NCBI RefSeq assembly: GCF_001885585.1
Contig: NZ_LSRP01000096.1
Span: 1-64,000 of the forward strand
DNA from: Pararhizobium antarcticum
Lineage (GTDB): Bacteria; Pseudomonadota; Alphaproteobacteria; Rhizobiales; Rhizobiaceae
Reading direction: 5' to 3'
DNA length: 64,000 nucleotides
Both the position numbers and the translations under genes were made by a program. The notes beneath the pieces are model-generated. The model was not told the DNA's origin, did no database searches, and worked only from the letters and a program-made list of their open reading frames with translations. This document shows, one piece after another, positions 27,158 to 35,939 of the stretch (positions within the stretch are counted from its first letter, which is position 1; each line of letters opens with the position of its first letter).

Positions 27158-27789
27158 TTCAGTGGCTCCCCATTTGATTTTGCCTGCTGCCGGACAGAAG
27201 ACAGGCGATTGTAGATCGTCGCGCGCGACAATTTCAGGATCTCCGCCACATAGGGCACCGCCTTGCGGATACCGAAAATGCCCTGCGCGTCCAGCCCGGC
27301 GATCAGGGCATCCATATCGGCCGTCGTCATGCCGGCCAGCGTCGTGTTGCGGGTGGACAGGACTGTTCCGATCGCAGAGTTGACGCGCTCGCGCCAGTCG
27401 CCTGCCATCAGGGGCTCCGTCGCGGATATGCGTTGCGGAAGGTCGATCATTGCCGTCAGCTGGTCGACAAGGCCGGACAGCGCATCGATGTCATGATTGA
27501 TGCAGAGCAGTCCGAAGGCGGCGCCGGTGTCATCGCGCAGAACCGCCGTGACCGATTTCAGTCGCCGCCCGTCCCAATTGCGCTTTCCATAGGGGCCGAT
27601 TACGTCTCCCTCAAGCGTCGCGACGGCGTCATTGAGCGAACTGTCCCCGCTTCGCCGCCGGGAATAGGCGTTGGCGATGTGAAAGATCAGCCCGGTGGAC
27701 AGATCGTGCAATACCGCTTCGGCGTGCGGCGCCAGAAGCGCGGCAACGGCATCGCAGACGGGAATGAAGGCTTTGAGGCGCGCGGACAT
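27154..27789 (-). CDS. PAS-domain / HTH transcriptional regulator (YheO/DauR-like)
   Basis: 211 residues. First about 120 residues form a PAS-like sensor of the YheO type (LAPHAEAVLHDLSTGLIFHIAN, GRRLKSVTAVLRD, FGLLCINHDID). The C-terminal helix-turn-helix domain contains GIFGIRKAVPYVAEILKLSRATIYN, which is the family signature (relatives include DauR, the activator or repressor of D-arginine use). Start at 27789 (MSARLKAF) is preferred over a TTG 12 codons upstream. First gene of a two-gene unit with the aminotransferase, fitting a sensor of the amino acid that the enzyme consumes. Confidence 0.85.
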   Translation of the reverse strand: MSARLKAFIPVCDAVAALLAPHAEAVLHDLSTGLIFHIANAYSRRRSGDSSLNDAVATLEGDVIGPYGKRNWDGRRLKSVTAVLRDDTGAAFGLLCINHDIDALSGLVDQLTAMIDLPQRISATEPLMAGDWRERVNSAIGTVLSTRNTTLAGMTTADMDALIAGLDAQGIFGIRKAVPYVAEILKLSRATIYNRLSSVRQQAKSNGEPLK

Positions 27790-27875
27790 GCCGTGTTTTC
27801 TCGCCGAAATCAGACAGATTGTCAACTATCAACAAAATGTCCGAGCGAGCGGCGCCTGGTTCCTGTGCTGGTGCC

Positions 27876-28592
27876 CTACCGCAGCTGGAACTCCGGATCG
27901 CGTTTCGACAGCTTCTTGTGCAGATGCACCATCATGCCGGCGGCAAACAGGGGCGTCAGCAGGTTGAGGATCGGAACGGCGAGGAAGGCGGCCAGCAAAA
28001 GGCCTGCGAGAAAGACCGGCGTTGCATGCTTGGCACGAAACAGCCGCGCTTCCGCCGGCGTCCGATATCGCATGGCGGCAAATTCGAAGAACTCGCGACC
28101 GAGCAGGTAGCCGTTCACGAGAAAGAAAGCGATCAGGTTGATGCCCGGCACAAGCAGGAGAAACAGCGCGAAAAGATTGCCGATGATGATGACGCCGAGA
28201 AATTTCAGCGTGCCCACGATCGCTTCGCCCAGGGGCAGGGCGCGGCCGGCGGGTTCGAGTGCATAGTCGCGCTTTTCAACGACTTCGGCGACATCGTCGA
28301 GAAAGAAGCCGGCAATTAGCGCCGTGACCGGCGCCATCAGAAGGGCTAGCGCCAGCGCCAGGCCAAGGCTCGCGAAAAGGCCGATGATGAAGGTGAACCA
28401 GCCGGCCCATTCGGACGAGACCGGCAGGAGGCCGCTCAGCCAGGGCAGTGCCAGATAGGAAAGCACCTCCTTGAGCGCAAACCACAGGGCAACGAGCACC
28501 AGCAGTGTCAGGCCGATCACCTTCCAGAAGACGGAGCGCGTTTCCGGCGCGAAAAGATTGGAAAAGGCCAGTCGCGCAGCATCGAAAATCAT
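27876..28592 (-). CDS. EI24/CysZ-like membrane protein
   Basis: 238 residues with about five or six hydrophobic segments (for example near residues 25-50, 65-95, 130-160 and 195-225). The stretch AGFFLDDVAEVVEKRDY and the later LVPGINLIAFFLVNGYLLGREFFEFAAMR are typical of the CysZ/EI24 family, annotated as sulfate-transport-related. No sulfate genes are nearby, so sulfate transport should be treated as a family name only. Start at 28592, ahead of MIFDAARLAFSNLF. Lone gene; 86 bases separate it from the regulator downstream. Confidence 0.82.
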   Translation of the reverse strand: MIFDAARLAFSNLFAPETRSVFWKVIGLTLLVLVALWFALKEVLSYLALPWLSGLLPVSSEWAGWFTFIIGLFASLGLALALALLMAPVTALIAGFFLDDVAEVVEKRDYALEPAGRALPLGEAIVGTLKFLGVIIIGNLFALFLLLVPGINLIAFFLVNGYLLGREFFEFAAMRYRTPAEARLFRAKHATPVFLAGLLLAAFLAVPILNLLTPLFAAGMMVHLHKKLSKRDPEFQLR

Positions 28593-28860
28593 GAATTCAC
28601 CCGTTTGTCACCTGCCGCAGAGATCGCGAGCTTGCCGGATGTAGGCAGGCAATGCCGGACAGGCAAGGGGATGTGAGAAGCGGAGGTGAGAAGGGAGCCG
28701 GCAATGCAGCGGCCTTCCGCCATGGCTATAGCCGGAAAATCACGGGAAAGGCGCGGAAGGATCTGGAAAAACCGGTCCGTGGCGATAGGGTGCGGGCACG
28801 ACTGGTGTTCGGGCCGGCCGTCGCCTATCGGATGGGCGTGGTGGCAAGCGGGGAGCGGCA

Positions 28861-30246
28861 ATGAGCGGACAGGACACAATCGGATCGGTGGCATCGCTCT
28901 CGACCCTGCTGCACAGCGGAGCGCTGCATCCGGTCGCGCTTGCAGATCAGACCTTCGAGAAGATAGCCGGCTATGGGGACGGTGCGATCTTCACCGCCCT
29001 GCTTGAGGATCGCGCCCGGGCGGAAGCCTCTGCTGCAGGCGTGCGCCTGAAAGCCGGCCGATCGCTTGGGCTGCTGGACGGAATCCCGATCGCCTGGAAA
29101 GACCTTTTCGATACGGTCGGCTCGGTGACCACGGCCGGATCTGTCATCCTGAGCGGCAACGGGCCGGCAAAGGCGGATGCCGCTGTCGTCTCCGCGCTGG
29201 CCGGAGCCGGCATGATCGCGATCGGCCGCACGAATTTGAGTGAATTCGCCTTTTCCGGTCTCGGCATCAATCCCCATTACGGCACGCCGCACAATCCTGC
29301 ATCCCGTGACCCCGCATCCGGTGTCGGTGCGCGCATTCCAGGCGGTTCGTCCTCCGGTTCTGCGGTTGCCGTGGCCGCCGGTCTGGTGCCGGTCGCGATT
29401 GGCACGGATACCGGCGGCTCCATCCGCATCCCGGCGGCATTCAACGGTATTGTCGGCTACAAGGCGACGCGCGGGCGCTATCCGATGGCGGGTGTCTTTC
29501 CGCTGGCCGGCAGCCTCGATTCGCTCGGGCCGCTCTGCCGCACGGTTCAGGACGCTGTCTGGATCGATGCCGCGATGCGCGGCTTGACGGCGCCGACGGT
29601 CCGGCGGGGGACGGTGCAGGATCTGAAACTCGTTATCCCCGAAACGACCGTCTTCGACGATGCCGAACCCGGCGTCGTCGCGGCGTTCGATGCGGCGATC
29701 AAACGCCTGCAGCAGGCCGGCGCCTCGGTCGAGCGCCGGGCCTTCCCGGTTTTCGAAGCAATCTTCGAAATCCAGGCCCGGCACGGTGCGCTGGTGACGG
29801 CAGAGGCCTATGCCCTGCATCGCGAAAGGCTGTCGGGGCCAGATGCGGTCCGCATGGACCAGCGCGTCGTTGCCCGCGCAAGGCTGGGCGAAAAGATCCT
29901 GACGCCGGATTACATCGCGCTCCTTGCAGCCAGGCAGCACCTGATTGCGGAAGCCGATTCCGTACTGCGACCCGGGGAAATCGTCGTGCACCCGACCCTG
30001 CCGCATGTCGCGCCGCGTCTCGCACCGCTCCTGGCCGATGACGATCTGTTCTTCCGCACGAATGCGAAAACCCTGCGCAACACGCTGATCGGCAATTTCC
30101 TGGACTGGTGCGGTATCTCCATCCCCTGCGGCACCGGCGAGGCCGGCATGCCGGTCGGCTTGCTGCTCTCGGCACAGCGCCATGATGACGAGCGGCTGCT
30201 GTCGATCGCGCTCGCAACCGAAGCCATCATCCGGGGCGAGGCATGA
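28861..30246 (+). CDS. Amidase (amidase signature family)
   Basis: 461 residues. Ser-Ser-Lys amide hydrolase: catalytic lysine in PIAWKDLFDT (about residue 80), glycine/serine-rich signature GGSSSGSAVAVAAGLVPVAIG with the cis-serine, then TDTGGSIRIPAAFNGIVGYK containing the nucleophile serine. Ribosome site GGGGAGCGGCA precedes the ATG. Its stop overlaps the ROK kinase start (ATGA), and that gene overlaps cutC, giving a tight three-gene unit. Whether it acts on an amino-sugar or peptide amide is unknown, but the neighbourhood points to cell-wall or amino-sugar material. Confidence 0.9.
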   Translation: MSGQDTIGSVASLSTLLHSGALHPVALADQTFEKIAGYGDGAIFTALLEDRARAEASAAGVRLKAGRSLGLLDGIPIAWKDLFDTVGSVTTAGSVILSGNGPAKADAAVVSALAGAGMIAIGRTNLSEFAFSGLGINPHYGTPHNPASRDPASGVGARIPGGSSSGSAVAVAAGLVPVAIGTDTGGSIRIPAAFNGIVGYKATRGRYPMAGVFPLAGSLDSLGPLCRTVQDAVWIDAAMRGLTAPTVRRGTVQDLKLVIPETTVFDDAEPGVVAAFDAAIKRLQQAGASVERRAFPVFEAIFEIQARHGALVTAEAYALHRERLSGPDAVRMDQRVVARARLGEKILTPDYIALLAARQHLIAEADSVLRPGEIVVHPTLPHVAPRLAPLLADDDLFFRTNAKTLRNTLIGNFLDWCGISIPCGTGEAGMPVGLLLSAQRHDDERLLSIALATEAIIRGEA

Positions 30247-31154
30247 TCGTCTGTTTCGATATTGGCGGCTCCGCCATCAAGGGCGCCATCGCCCATGCGC
30301 CGGACCGGATCCTGCCGCTTGGACGAAAACCGACGCCGCTTGATGATTTCGACGCGTTTGTGGCTGTGCTGAAGGAAGTGCTGGACGAGGCCGGCGGCGT
30401 GCCGGAGCGCATCGCCCTGTCGATCACCGGGGTCGTCGATCCGGATACGCAAGCAACCAAATGCGCCAATATTCCCTGCATCGACGGCCGCAGGCTGTCG
30501 GCCGAGCTTTCCACTGCGCTGGGACGACCGGTGCTGATCGCCAATGATGCGGATTGTTTCGCCTTGGCGGAAGCCGGGATCGGTGCCGGCCGCGGCCACC
30601 GCATCGTGCTCGGCGCCATTCTCGGCACCGGCGTCGGCGGCGGTCTCGTTGTCGACGGCAAGCTGATCAATGCGCAGGGCGGCTTTGCCGGCGAGTGGGG
30701 CCATGGCCCGGTCGTTGCCACACAGGCGGGCCATCCGCCCGTCGAAATCCCGCTCTTCGCTTGCGGCTGCGGCCAGCGCGGCTGCGTCGATACGGTCGGC
30801 GGCGCGCGGGGCATGGAGCGGCTGCATCTTTCCCTGCATGGTATCGCGCTGACCAGCGAGGCGATTACGCAGGCCTGGCTTGCCGGCAATGCGCAGGCTG
30901 CCCGGACCATTGACGTGCTGGTCGATCTCGTCGCCTCGCCCTTGGCGCTGACGGTCAACATCACCGGTGCGACGATCGTTCCGGTGGGCGGCGGGCTTTC
31001 CAACGTCGAACCGCTGCTCGACCTGCTCGATATCGCCGTGCGCGGCCGCATCCTGCGGCGGTTTGATCGGCCGCTGGTGGTGCGCGGCGAATGCCGTGTC
31101 GAACCCGGTCTGATCGGCGCCGCTCTTCTCGGATTGCGCGGAGAAGAGGCATGA
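30243..31154 (+). CDS. ROK family sugar kinase (N-acetylmannosamine/N-acetylglucosamine kinase-like)
   Basis: 303 residues. ATP-binding opening CFDIGGSAIKGAI, catalytic region ALSITGVVDP, LIANDADCFALAEA with catalytic Asp, phosphate loop LGTGVGGGLVVDG, GFAGEWGHGPV and zinc motif CGCGQRGCVDT: all the features of a functional ROK sugar kinase. It phosphorylates a hexose or amino sugar at C6. Context with NagA, MurQ and a GlcNAc-kinase-like gene favours an amino sugar such as N-acetylmannosamine or N-acetylglucosamine. Overlaps amidase and cutC by four bases at each end. Confidence 0.92.
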   Translation: MIVCFDIGGSAIKGAIAHAPDRILPLGRKPTPLDDFDAFVAVLKEVLDEAGGVPERIALSITGVVDPDTQATKCANIPCIDGRRLSAELSTALGRPVLIANDADCFALAEAGIGAGRGHRIVLGAILGTGVGGGLVVDGKLINAQGGFAGEWGHGPVVATQAGHPPVEIPLFACGCGQRGCVDTVGGARGMERLHLSLHGIALTSEAITQAWLAGNAQAARTIDVLVDLVASPLALTVNITGATIVPVGGGLSNVEPLLDLLDIAVRGRILRRFDRPLVVRGECRVEPGLIGAALLGLRGEEA

Positions 31155-31897
31155 GATCGATCCTGCTGGAAGTCTGCGTCGACGACGCTGCCGGCCTTGA
31201 GGCTGCGGTGGAGGGTGGTGCCGACCGGATCGAACTGTGTTCCGCGCTCGGCCTCGGCGGTCTGACGCCGACCGCAGGTCTGATGGCGCTGGCTTCAAAG
31301 GTGCCGGTGCCGGTCTATGCGATGATCCGTCCCCGGCCCGGCAATTTCGTTTTCAGTGAAAGCGAAGTCGGCATGATGTGCATCGAGATCGATGCGGTAA
31401 GGGCAGCCGGGCTTTCCGGCGTGGTGCTGGGTGCCAATCTCGCCGATGGCCGTCTCGATCTGAACACTCTTGACCGTCTGGTCGCGCGTGCTGGCGGCAT
31501 GGGACTGACGCTGCATCGTGCCTTCGATCTGGTCCCGGATTTTTCGCAGGCACTGGAAAGTGCTGTTGCGCTCGGCTTCGAACGCATTCTGACATCGGGT
31601 GGCGAAAAGACAGCCCCTGAAGGAACCGCGCAGCTCGCCGCGGCTGTGGAACAGGCGGGTGGCCGGATTTCGATCATGCCCGGTTCGGGCGTGACGGAGG
31701 CAACGATCGCCGGCCTTTTGTCACGCCTGCCGGTGTCGGAAGTGCACTCGTCCTGTTCGAGTGCTGAGCCGGCTCAGGATCCGCGCCTCGTTTCCCTCGG
31801 ATTTGCGCCGCCGGTGACCCGCAAAACGCGTGCATCGCTCGTCCAGGGTCTGAAGGCGGACCTCCTGACGCACGGCCGGTCGCTTCTCAGGCTTTGA
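31151..31897 (+). CDS. cutC: CutC family protein
   Basis: 248-residue TIM barrel of the CutC family: LLEVCVDDAAGLEAAVEGGADRIELCS at the start, then VYAMIRPRPGNFVFS, GLTLHRAFDLV, ERILTSGGEKTAPEG and IMPGSGVTEATI, all family blocks. It is traditionally called a copper homeostasis protein, but no copper gene is nearby and the cluster is about amino sugars, so an enzymatic role on a sugar-derived compound is worth considering. Start at 31151 (ATGA overlap with the ROK kinase). Its last 11 bases overlap the convergent nagA. Confidence 0.9.
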   Translation: MRSILLEVCVDDAAGLEAAVEGGADRIELCSALGLGGLTPTAGLMALASKVPVPVYAMIRPRPGNFVFSESEVGMMCIEIDAVRAAGLSGVVLGANLADGRLDLNTLDRLVARAGGMGLTLHRAFDLVPDFSQALESAVALGFERILTSGGEKTAPEGTAQLAAAVEQAGGRISIMPGSGVTEATIAGLLSRLPVSEVHSSCSSAEPAQDPRLVSLGFAPPVTRKTRASLVQGLKADLLTHGRSLLRL

Positions 31898-33047
31898 AAA
31901 CGCAGACGCCTCCGATCCAGGTCGAGACCATGGCGAGCGACGGCGTGAGCAGCGCAAAATCGGCGTCGAGCCCCGCCAGCAAACGGCCCTTTTTCCGATC
32001 GATCCGGGCAGCTTGCGCCGGATAGGCGGAGGCCATGCGCAGCGCTTCGTCCAGCGGAAGGCCGAGCTTTTCATGGACGAAACGCACCGAGGACAGCATG
32101 TCGATATCCGCGCCCGCCAGCGTCCCGTCGGCCAAGGTCAGCCGTCCGTCCTTGCGGAAGATTTCGCGACCGTTCAGCATGAAGCCTGTCTGCTCGGAGC
32201 CGATGGTCGACATGGCGTCGGTGACGATGAAGATGCGGCCGGGGCCGGCCTTGGCGCGCAGGGCAATGCCCATCGAGACCGGATCGACATGGAAACCGTC
32301 GGCGATGATGCCGGCATAGAGATCGCTGCGATCAAGCGCCGCGCCCACCACGCCGGGCTCGCGGTGACCGAGCGGGCTCATGGCGTTGAACAGGTGCGTG
32401 ACGGTGCGTGCCCCGGCAGCCGCATAGGCACAAACCGATTGATAGCCAGCATCCGTATGGCCGATGCTGACGATGAAGCCGGCGTCTGCCAGTGCCGCCA
32501 CCTGTTCCACGGACGCATTTTCCGGCGCAACCGTGATCATCATCGCTTCGAAAGCCCCCTTGCAGGCAAGCAGGGCGTCGAGATCGGCCGGGTCCATCGG
32601 CCGGATCAGGGCCGGATCATGGGCGCCCTTGCGGGCCACCGAGAGATGCGGCCCCTCGAGATGCAGACCGAGAAAGCCTGGAACGCGGTCTCTCTTGGCC
32701 TGACGGCCGGCCGCGATTGCCCGGGCCCGGATCTCGAACGTGTCGGTGATCAGCGTCGGCAAGAGCGCCGTTGTTCCGAATTGCGCATGCGCCACGCAGA
32801 TGGTGCGGATGCCCTCGACGTCCTGTCTGTCGTTGAGCATGACGCCGCCGCCGCCATTGACCTGCAGGTCGATAAAGCCCGGAACCAGCCACTGGCCACT
32901 GGCATCGACGGTCATGACGTCGTCTGGCCGGTCACCCTCATCGACAATCCCGGCAATGGCCCCGCCATCGACAAGGAGCGTCCTGTCATCATGCCATGTC
33001 TCGCCATCGAAGATCCGGGCGCCGATGATTGCCTGACGTGCGGTCAT
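31887..33047 (-). CDS. nagA: N-acetylglucosamine-6-phosphate deacetylase
   Basis: 386 residues. Amidohydrolase-fold deacetylase converting GlcNAc-6-P to glucosamine-6-P and acetate. Seen: VPGFIDLQVNGGGGVMLND, metal/substrate motif FLGLHLEGPHLS, VSIGHTDAGYQ, THLFNAMSPLGHREPG and catalytic aspartate in FIVTDAMSTIG. Its start overlaps the stop of the SIS-domain gene (ATGA), so deacetylase and deaminase are made together. Last gene of the minus-strand unit kinase - GntR - SIS - NagA. Confidence 0.95.
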   Translation of the reverse strand: MTARQAIIGARIFDGETWHDDRTLLVDGGAIAGIVDEGDRPDDVMTVDASGQWLVPGFIDLQVNGGGGVMLNDRQDVEGIRTICVAHAQFGTTALLPTLITDTFEIRARAIAAGRQAKRDRVPGFLGLHLEGPHLSVARKGAHDPALIRPMDPADLDALLACKGAFEAMMITVAPENASVEQVAALADAGFIVSIGHTDAGYQSVCAYAAAGARTVTHLFNAMSPLGHREPGVVGAALDRSDLYAGIIADGFHVDPVSMGIALRAKAGPGRIFIVTDAMSTIGSEQTGFMLNGREIFRKDGRLTLADGTLAGADIDMLSSVRFVHEKLGLPLDEALRMASAYPAQAARIDRKKGRLLAGLDADFALLTPSLAMVSTWIGGVCVFKA

Positions 33048-34066
33048 CGTGTTTCCGTTATCTTCTTGAGGGCGACGGGCGCATCCGGGTTGAGACCGCG
33101 CGAGCGCGACCAGGCTTCGACGAAGCCGTAGAACGGCAGGATCAGCGCCAGCGCATCGGTGATCGGATGGCCGGTTTCGACAAATGGCAGCACCCTTGCT
33201 GTTTTCGCCCGGGACGACGTCACGAAGGCACGGGCACCCTTGGCGCCAAGACCGTCGAGAATACCGGTGACTGAGCCTTCCGCCGCATCGCGGGCAGCAA
33301 GGCCGATAACCGGGAACTTCTTCTCGACCAGCGCCACCGGCCCATGCAGCACTTCCGCAGCCGAGTAGGCCTCGGCATGCATGCCGGACGTCTCCTTGAA
33401 TTTCAGCGCCGCTTCACTGGCAATGGCAAGGGCCGGCCCGCGACCCAGCACGAACAGCGATTCGGCATCGGCGAGATCGTCAGCCAGCATCTGCCAGTCC
33501 AGCGTGACGGCCTTGGCAAACTGGTTTGGCAGGTCGGCGACCGCGCGGCGAAGGGCGGCGTCATCGGTCCATTCCGACAGGATGGCCAGGCCGGCAACGA
33601 TCGAATTGACATAGGACTTGGTGGCGGCAACGGCGATCTCCGGGCCTGCCTGAATGTCGAGCGGATGGGTGCTGGCTTCCGAAATCGGTGACGGCAAGGT
33701 GTTTGTCAGCGCGATGGTCACTGCCCCGGCCTTGGTCGCGGCCTGCGCCATGGCGACGATGTCCGGGCTCTTGCCGGACTGCGAAATGCTGATCGAGGCC
33801 GCACCCGAAAGCCGCATCTCGGCGCCATAGATAGAGGCCAGCGACGGACCGAGCGAGGCGACCGGCCGACCGGTCTGGAGTTCGATCGCATATTTCAGGA
33901 ACAGCGCGGCGTGATCGGAAGAACCGCGGGCGATGGTCACGAGAAAGGCCGGATCCTTATCGCGCAGCGCAAGGCCCGTCGCTTTCACGGTGTCCCGGGA
34001 GCGCTCCAGCAGCCGTGCGGCCGCCTCCGGGATTTCGTCGATTTCGCGCCGCATGTTCGTTTGCAT
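33044..34066 (-). CDS. SIS-domain sugar isomerase/deaminase (GlmS/NagB-II-like)
   Basis: 340 residues with two sugar isomerase (SIS) domains like the C-terminal half of GlmS, but no glutaminase domain. Domain 1: ARGSSDHAALFLKYAIE and ISISQSGKSPDIVAMA; domain 2: GRGPALAIASEAALKFKETSGMHAEAYSAAEVLHGP. Such proteins act as glucosamine-6-phosphate deaminases (NagB-II, AgaS-like), making fructose-6-P and ammonia, which fits its place next to nagA and the absence of a NagB-I gene here. The start is taken at ATG 34066; a GTG at 34099 lacks a ribosome site. Confidence 0.9.
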   Translation of the reverse strand: MQTNMRREIDEIPEAAARLLERSRDTVKATGLALRDKDPAFLVTIARGSSDHAALFLKYAIELQTGRPVASLGPSLASIYGAEMRLSGAASISISQSGKSPDIVAMAQAATKAGAVTIALTNTLPSPISEASTHPLDIQAGPEIAVAATKSYVNSIVAGLAILSEWTDDAALRRAVADLPNQFAKAVTLDWQMLADDLADAESLFVLGRGPALAIASEAALKFKETSGMHAEAYSAAEVLHGPVALVEKKFPVIGLAARDAAEGSVTGILDGLGAKGARAFVTSSRAKTARVLPFVETGHPITDALALILPFYGFVEAWSRSRGLNPDAPVALKKITETR

Positions 34067-34095
34067 GGTCTTGTCTTTCTTCAATAATCTGGTGT

Positions 34096-34860
34096 TCACG
34101 AATCCGACAGGGTCAGTTCCGCGACGAAGTCATAAGCGTCGCCCCGATAGATCGAGCGGGTGCATTCCACCACGCGGCCGGAGGCGAGATAGGAAATGCG
34201 CTCGATCGACAGTCCGGCCGAGCCGACGGGAATGCCGAGCATCGCAGCATCGGGATCCTTCATGTTGCAGGCGGAAATCCGCTGTACGGCCCGCACCGGC
34301 CGCGACCGCGTCTTGTCGAGTTCGGCATAGAGCGAGGAGCCTATGCCCATCGGATCGGGCAGGAATTCGGCCGATATGCTGGCCCGCTCGATGGCCAGCG
34401 GCATGTCGTCGGCAATGCGCAGGCGTCCGAGCCGTGCAACACGCGCGTCGGCGGGAAGCCCGAGCGTCATCATCTCGTCGGGAGAAGGCTGGAACAGTCC
34501 GCGCTCGATCCATTGCGCGCGCGTCGTCAGTCCGCGCCGGGCCATGTCCTCGGTAAAGGATGTCAGGCGCGACAGCGACTGCTGCACCCGGCTGACCGGC
34601 TTGACCACGAAGGTCCCAGAGCCGTGTCGGCGCACCAGAAGCCCGTCCTTGACGAGATCGTCGACGGCCTTGCGCACTGTGACGCGGCTGATATTGGCGT
34701 AGTCGGCCAGGTCCCGCTCCGGCGGCAATGCATCGCCGTGATTGAGCTTGCCGGACAGAATGGCGCCTTCGAGGGATTGCCGAAGCTTCAGGTAGAGCGG
34801 ACCGGCACCGCCGGCCTGCAGGCCGGCGAGGGGCAGGATGGCTTCGAGCTGTTCGGTCAT
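34096..34860 (-). CDS. GntR family regulator, HutC/UTRA type (NagQ-like)
   Basis: 254 residues. Winged-helix domain (GPLYLKLRQSLEGAILSGKL, ALPPERDLADYANISRVTVRKAV, GLLVRRHGSGTFVV) then a UTRA ligand domain (about residues 90-250, including ERISYLASGRVVECTRSIYRGD). UTRA regulators next to nagA/nagB-type genes usually bind glucosamine-6-P or GlcNAc-6-P. The start at 34860 overlaps the stop of the kinase gene (ATGA). The GGTA-T7-GG boxes at 35760-35780 and 35894-35911 are its most likely operators and would control both divergent units. Confidence 0.92.
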   Translation of the reverse strand: MTEQLEAILPLAGLQAGGAGPLYLKLRQSLEGAILSGKLNHGDALPPERDLADYANISRVTVRKAVDDLVKDGLLVRRHGSGTFVVKPVSRVQQSLSRLTSFTEDMARRGLTTRAQWIERGLFQPSPDEMMTLGLPADARVARLGRLRIADDMPLAIERASISAEFLPDPMGIGSSLYAELDKTRSRPVRAVQRISACNMKDPDAAMLGIPVGSAGLSIERISYLASGRVVECTRSIYRGDAYDFVAELTLSDS

Positions 34861-35741
34861 GCGGTCATCTCCGAAACGGCCGCGGCCTGCCGTGCGGCGA
34901 GCGCCACAGAACCGGTCAGGGCATCGGCCAGCGGTCCGACGAACAGCGACTGGTGCCGCGCGGCGATCCAGGGCCGGTAGAGGCCGGCCAGACCGCCAAG
35001 CAGGCAAATGGGTTTGCCGCCGCGCTTGACGACGACATCGAGCGTCTCGTCGATGCTGGTCGTCGCGGCCGTCAGCAGCGCGATCGCAACCGCATCCCCC
35101 TTGTCGGCGAAAGCGAACAGGCGTGGCGCATAACGGCCCAAGTCACCGGGGCGGGCTTTGCGGGCGAAATCGACCACCGCGCGCGGGTCGTCGTCAAACT
35201 CGGCCATCACGGCCTCGGTCAGCGGCGAAGACGGGTGAATGCCGTCGAAGGTGAGGATGCTTTCCTGTAGCAGCGCCTGGCCGAGACGGGCGCCGCTGCC
35301 GAGATCCCCCACGGCAAAGCCCCACCCGCCGATATAGCTCACGGTCTCGTTACGCCGTACAACATACACGGTGCCGGTGCCGAGGCTGGCAACGGCGCCA
35401 TCGCCGGCCGGCAGCGCGCCTTCGAGCGCGATCAGCACGTCGGAGACGATTTCGGCTTTGGCAAAAGGCAGTCGCGCCTCGACATAATGCACGGCGTCGC
35501 CGACATTGTTGCCGGCGAGACCGAGCACGGCGGTTGCAGAGGCGATGTGGGCCGGGTCGATGCCGGCGTCAGTGTACGCGGCGCGGGCTGCATCGACGAT
35601 GTTGACCAGCGCCGTATCGGGGTCGGTCAGGATATTGGCGGCGCCGCTTTTTCCGCGGCCCAAGATCCTGCCGTCCGCGCTGGCGACGGCCGCGCGGCAG
35701 CTTGTGCCGCCGCCATCAAATCCCAGAATGTAATTTGGCAT
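34857..35741 (-). CDS. BadF/BadG/BcrA/BcrD ATPase family sugar kinase (N-acetylglucosamine kinase-like)
   Basis: 294 residues. Acetate/sugar-kinase fold: phosphate loop YILGFDGGGTSCRAAVASADG at the N-terminus, VLGLAGNNVGDA, VASLGTGTVYVV and GGWGFAVGDLGSGARLG. This is the pattern of eukaryote-type N-acetylglucosamine kinases and of MurNAc/GlcNAc kinases in bacteria. First gene of the minus-strand unit, with an excellent ribosome site (GGAGGTATCC). With a ROK kinase 4 kb away the island has two sugar kinases, probably for different amino sugars; this one adjoins MurQ and NagA and may serve GlcNAc or MurNAc. Confidence 0.88.
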   Translation of the reverse strand: MPNYILGFDGGGTSCRAAVASADGRILGRGKSGAANILTDPDTALVNIVDAARAAYTDAGIDPAHIASATAVLGLAGNNVGDAVHYVEARLPFAKAEIVSDVLIALEGALPAGDGAVASLGTGTVYVVRRNETVSYIGGWGFAVGDLGSGARLGQALLQESILTFDGIHPSSPLTEAVMAEFDDDPRAVVDFARKARPGDLGRYAPRLFAFADKGDAVAIALLTAATTSIDETLDVVVKRGGKPICLLGGLAGLYRPWIAARHQSLFVGPLADALTGSVALAARQAAAVSEMTA

Positions 35742-35759
35742 GGATACCTCCGGAAAAAA

Positions 35760-35780
35760 TGATACCAAAAAAATACCATT
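35760..35780. promoter_or_regulatory. Putative NagQ-type GntR operator, copy 1
   Basis: On the minus strand this reads AATGGTATTTTTTTGGTATC plus A. It holds the 13-base core GGTA-TTTTTTT-GG, built as a direct repeat of TGGTA about 12 bases apart. It lies 20 bases upstream of the kinase start codon. The second copy at 35894-35911 has the identical core in the opposite orientation. Confidence 0.65.
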
Positions 35781-35893
35781 AACCAAGGGGGATTTGATGA
35801 AGAACCTCAAATCTCTTATAATACGTTGAAATATATGTAATATTTTCGCAATCGCATTTTTTCTCGGCACAAAAGTTAATTTCTCCTAGACAA

Positions 35894-35911
35894 TTGGTAT
35901 TTTTTTGGCAT
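35894..35911. promoter_or_regulatory. Putative NagQ-type GntR operator, copy 2
   Basis: TTGGTATTTTTTTGGCAT on the plus strand shares the core GGTA-TTTTTTT-GG with copy 1. It lies about 30 bases before the murQ start. The region between the copies (35781-35893) is very AT-rich compared with its surroundings and should hold both divergent promoters. Confidence 0.65.
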
Positions 35912-35939
35912 TAATTTGTTCGCAGGGAGATTAAGCGCA

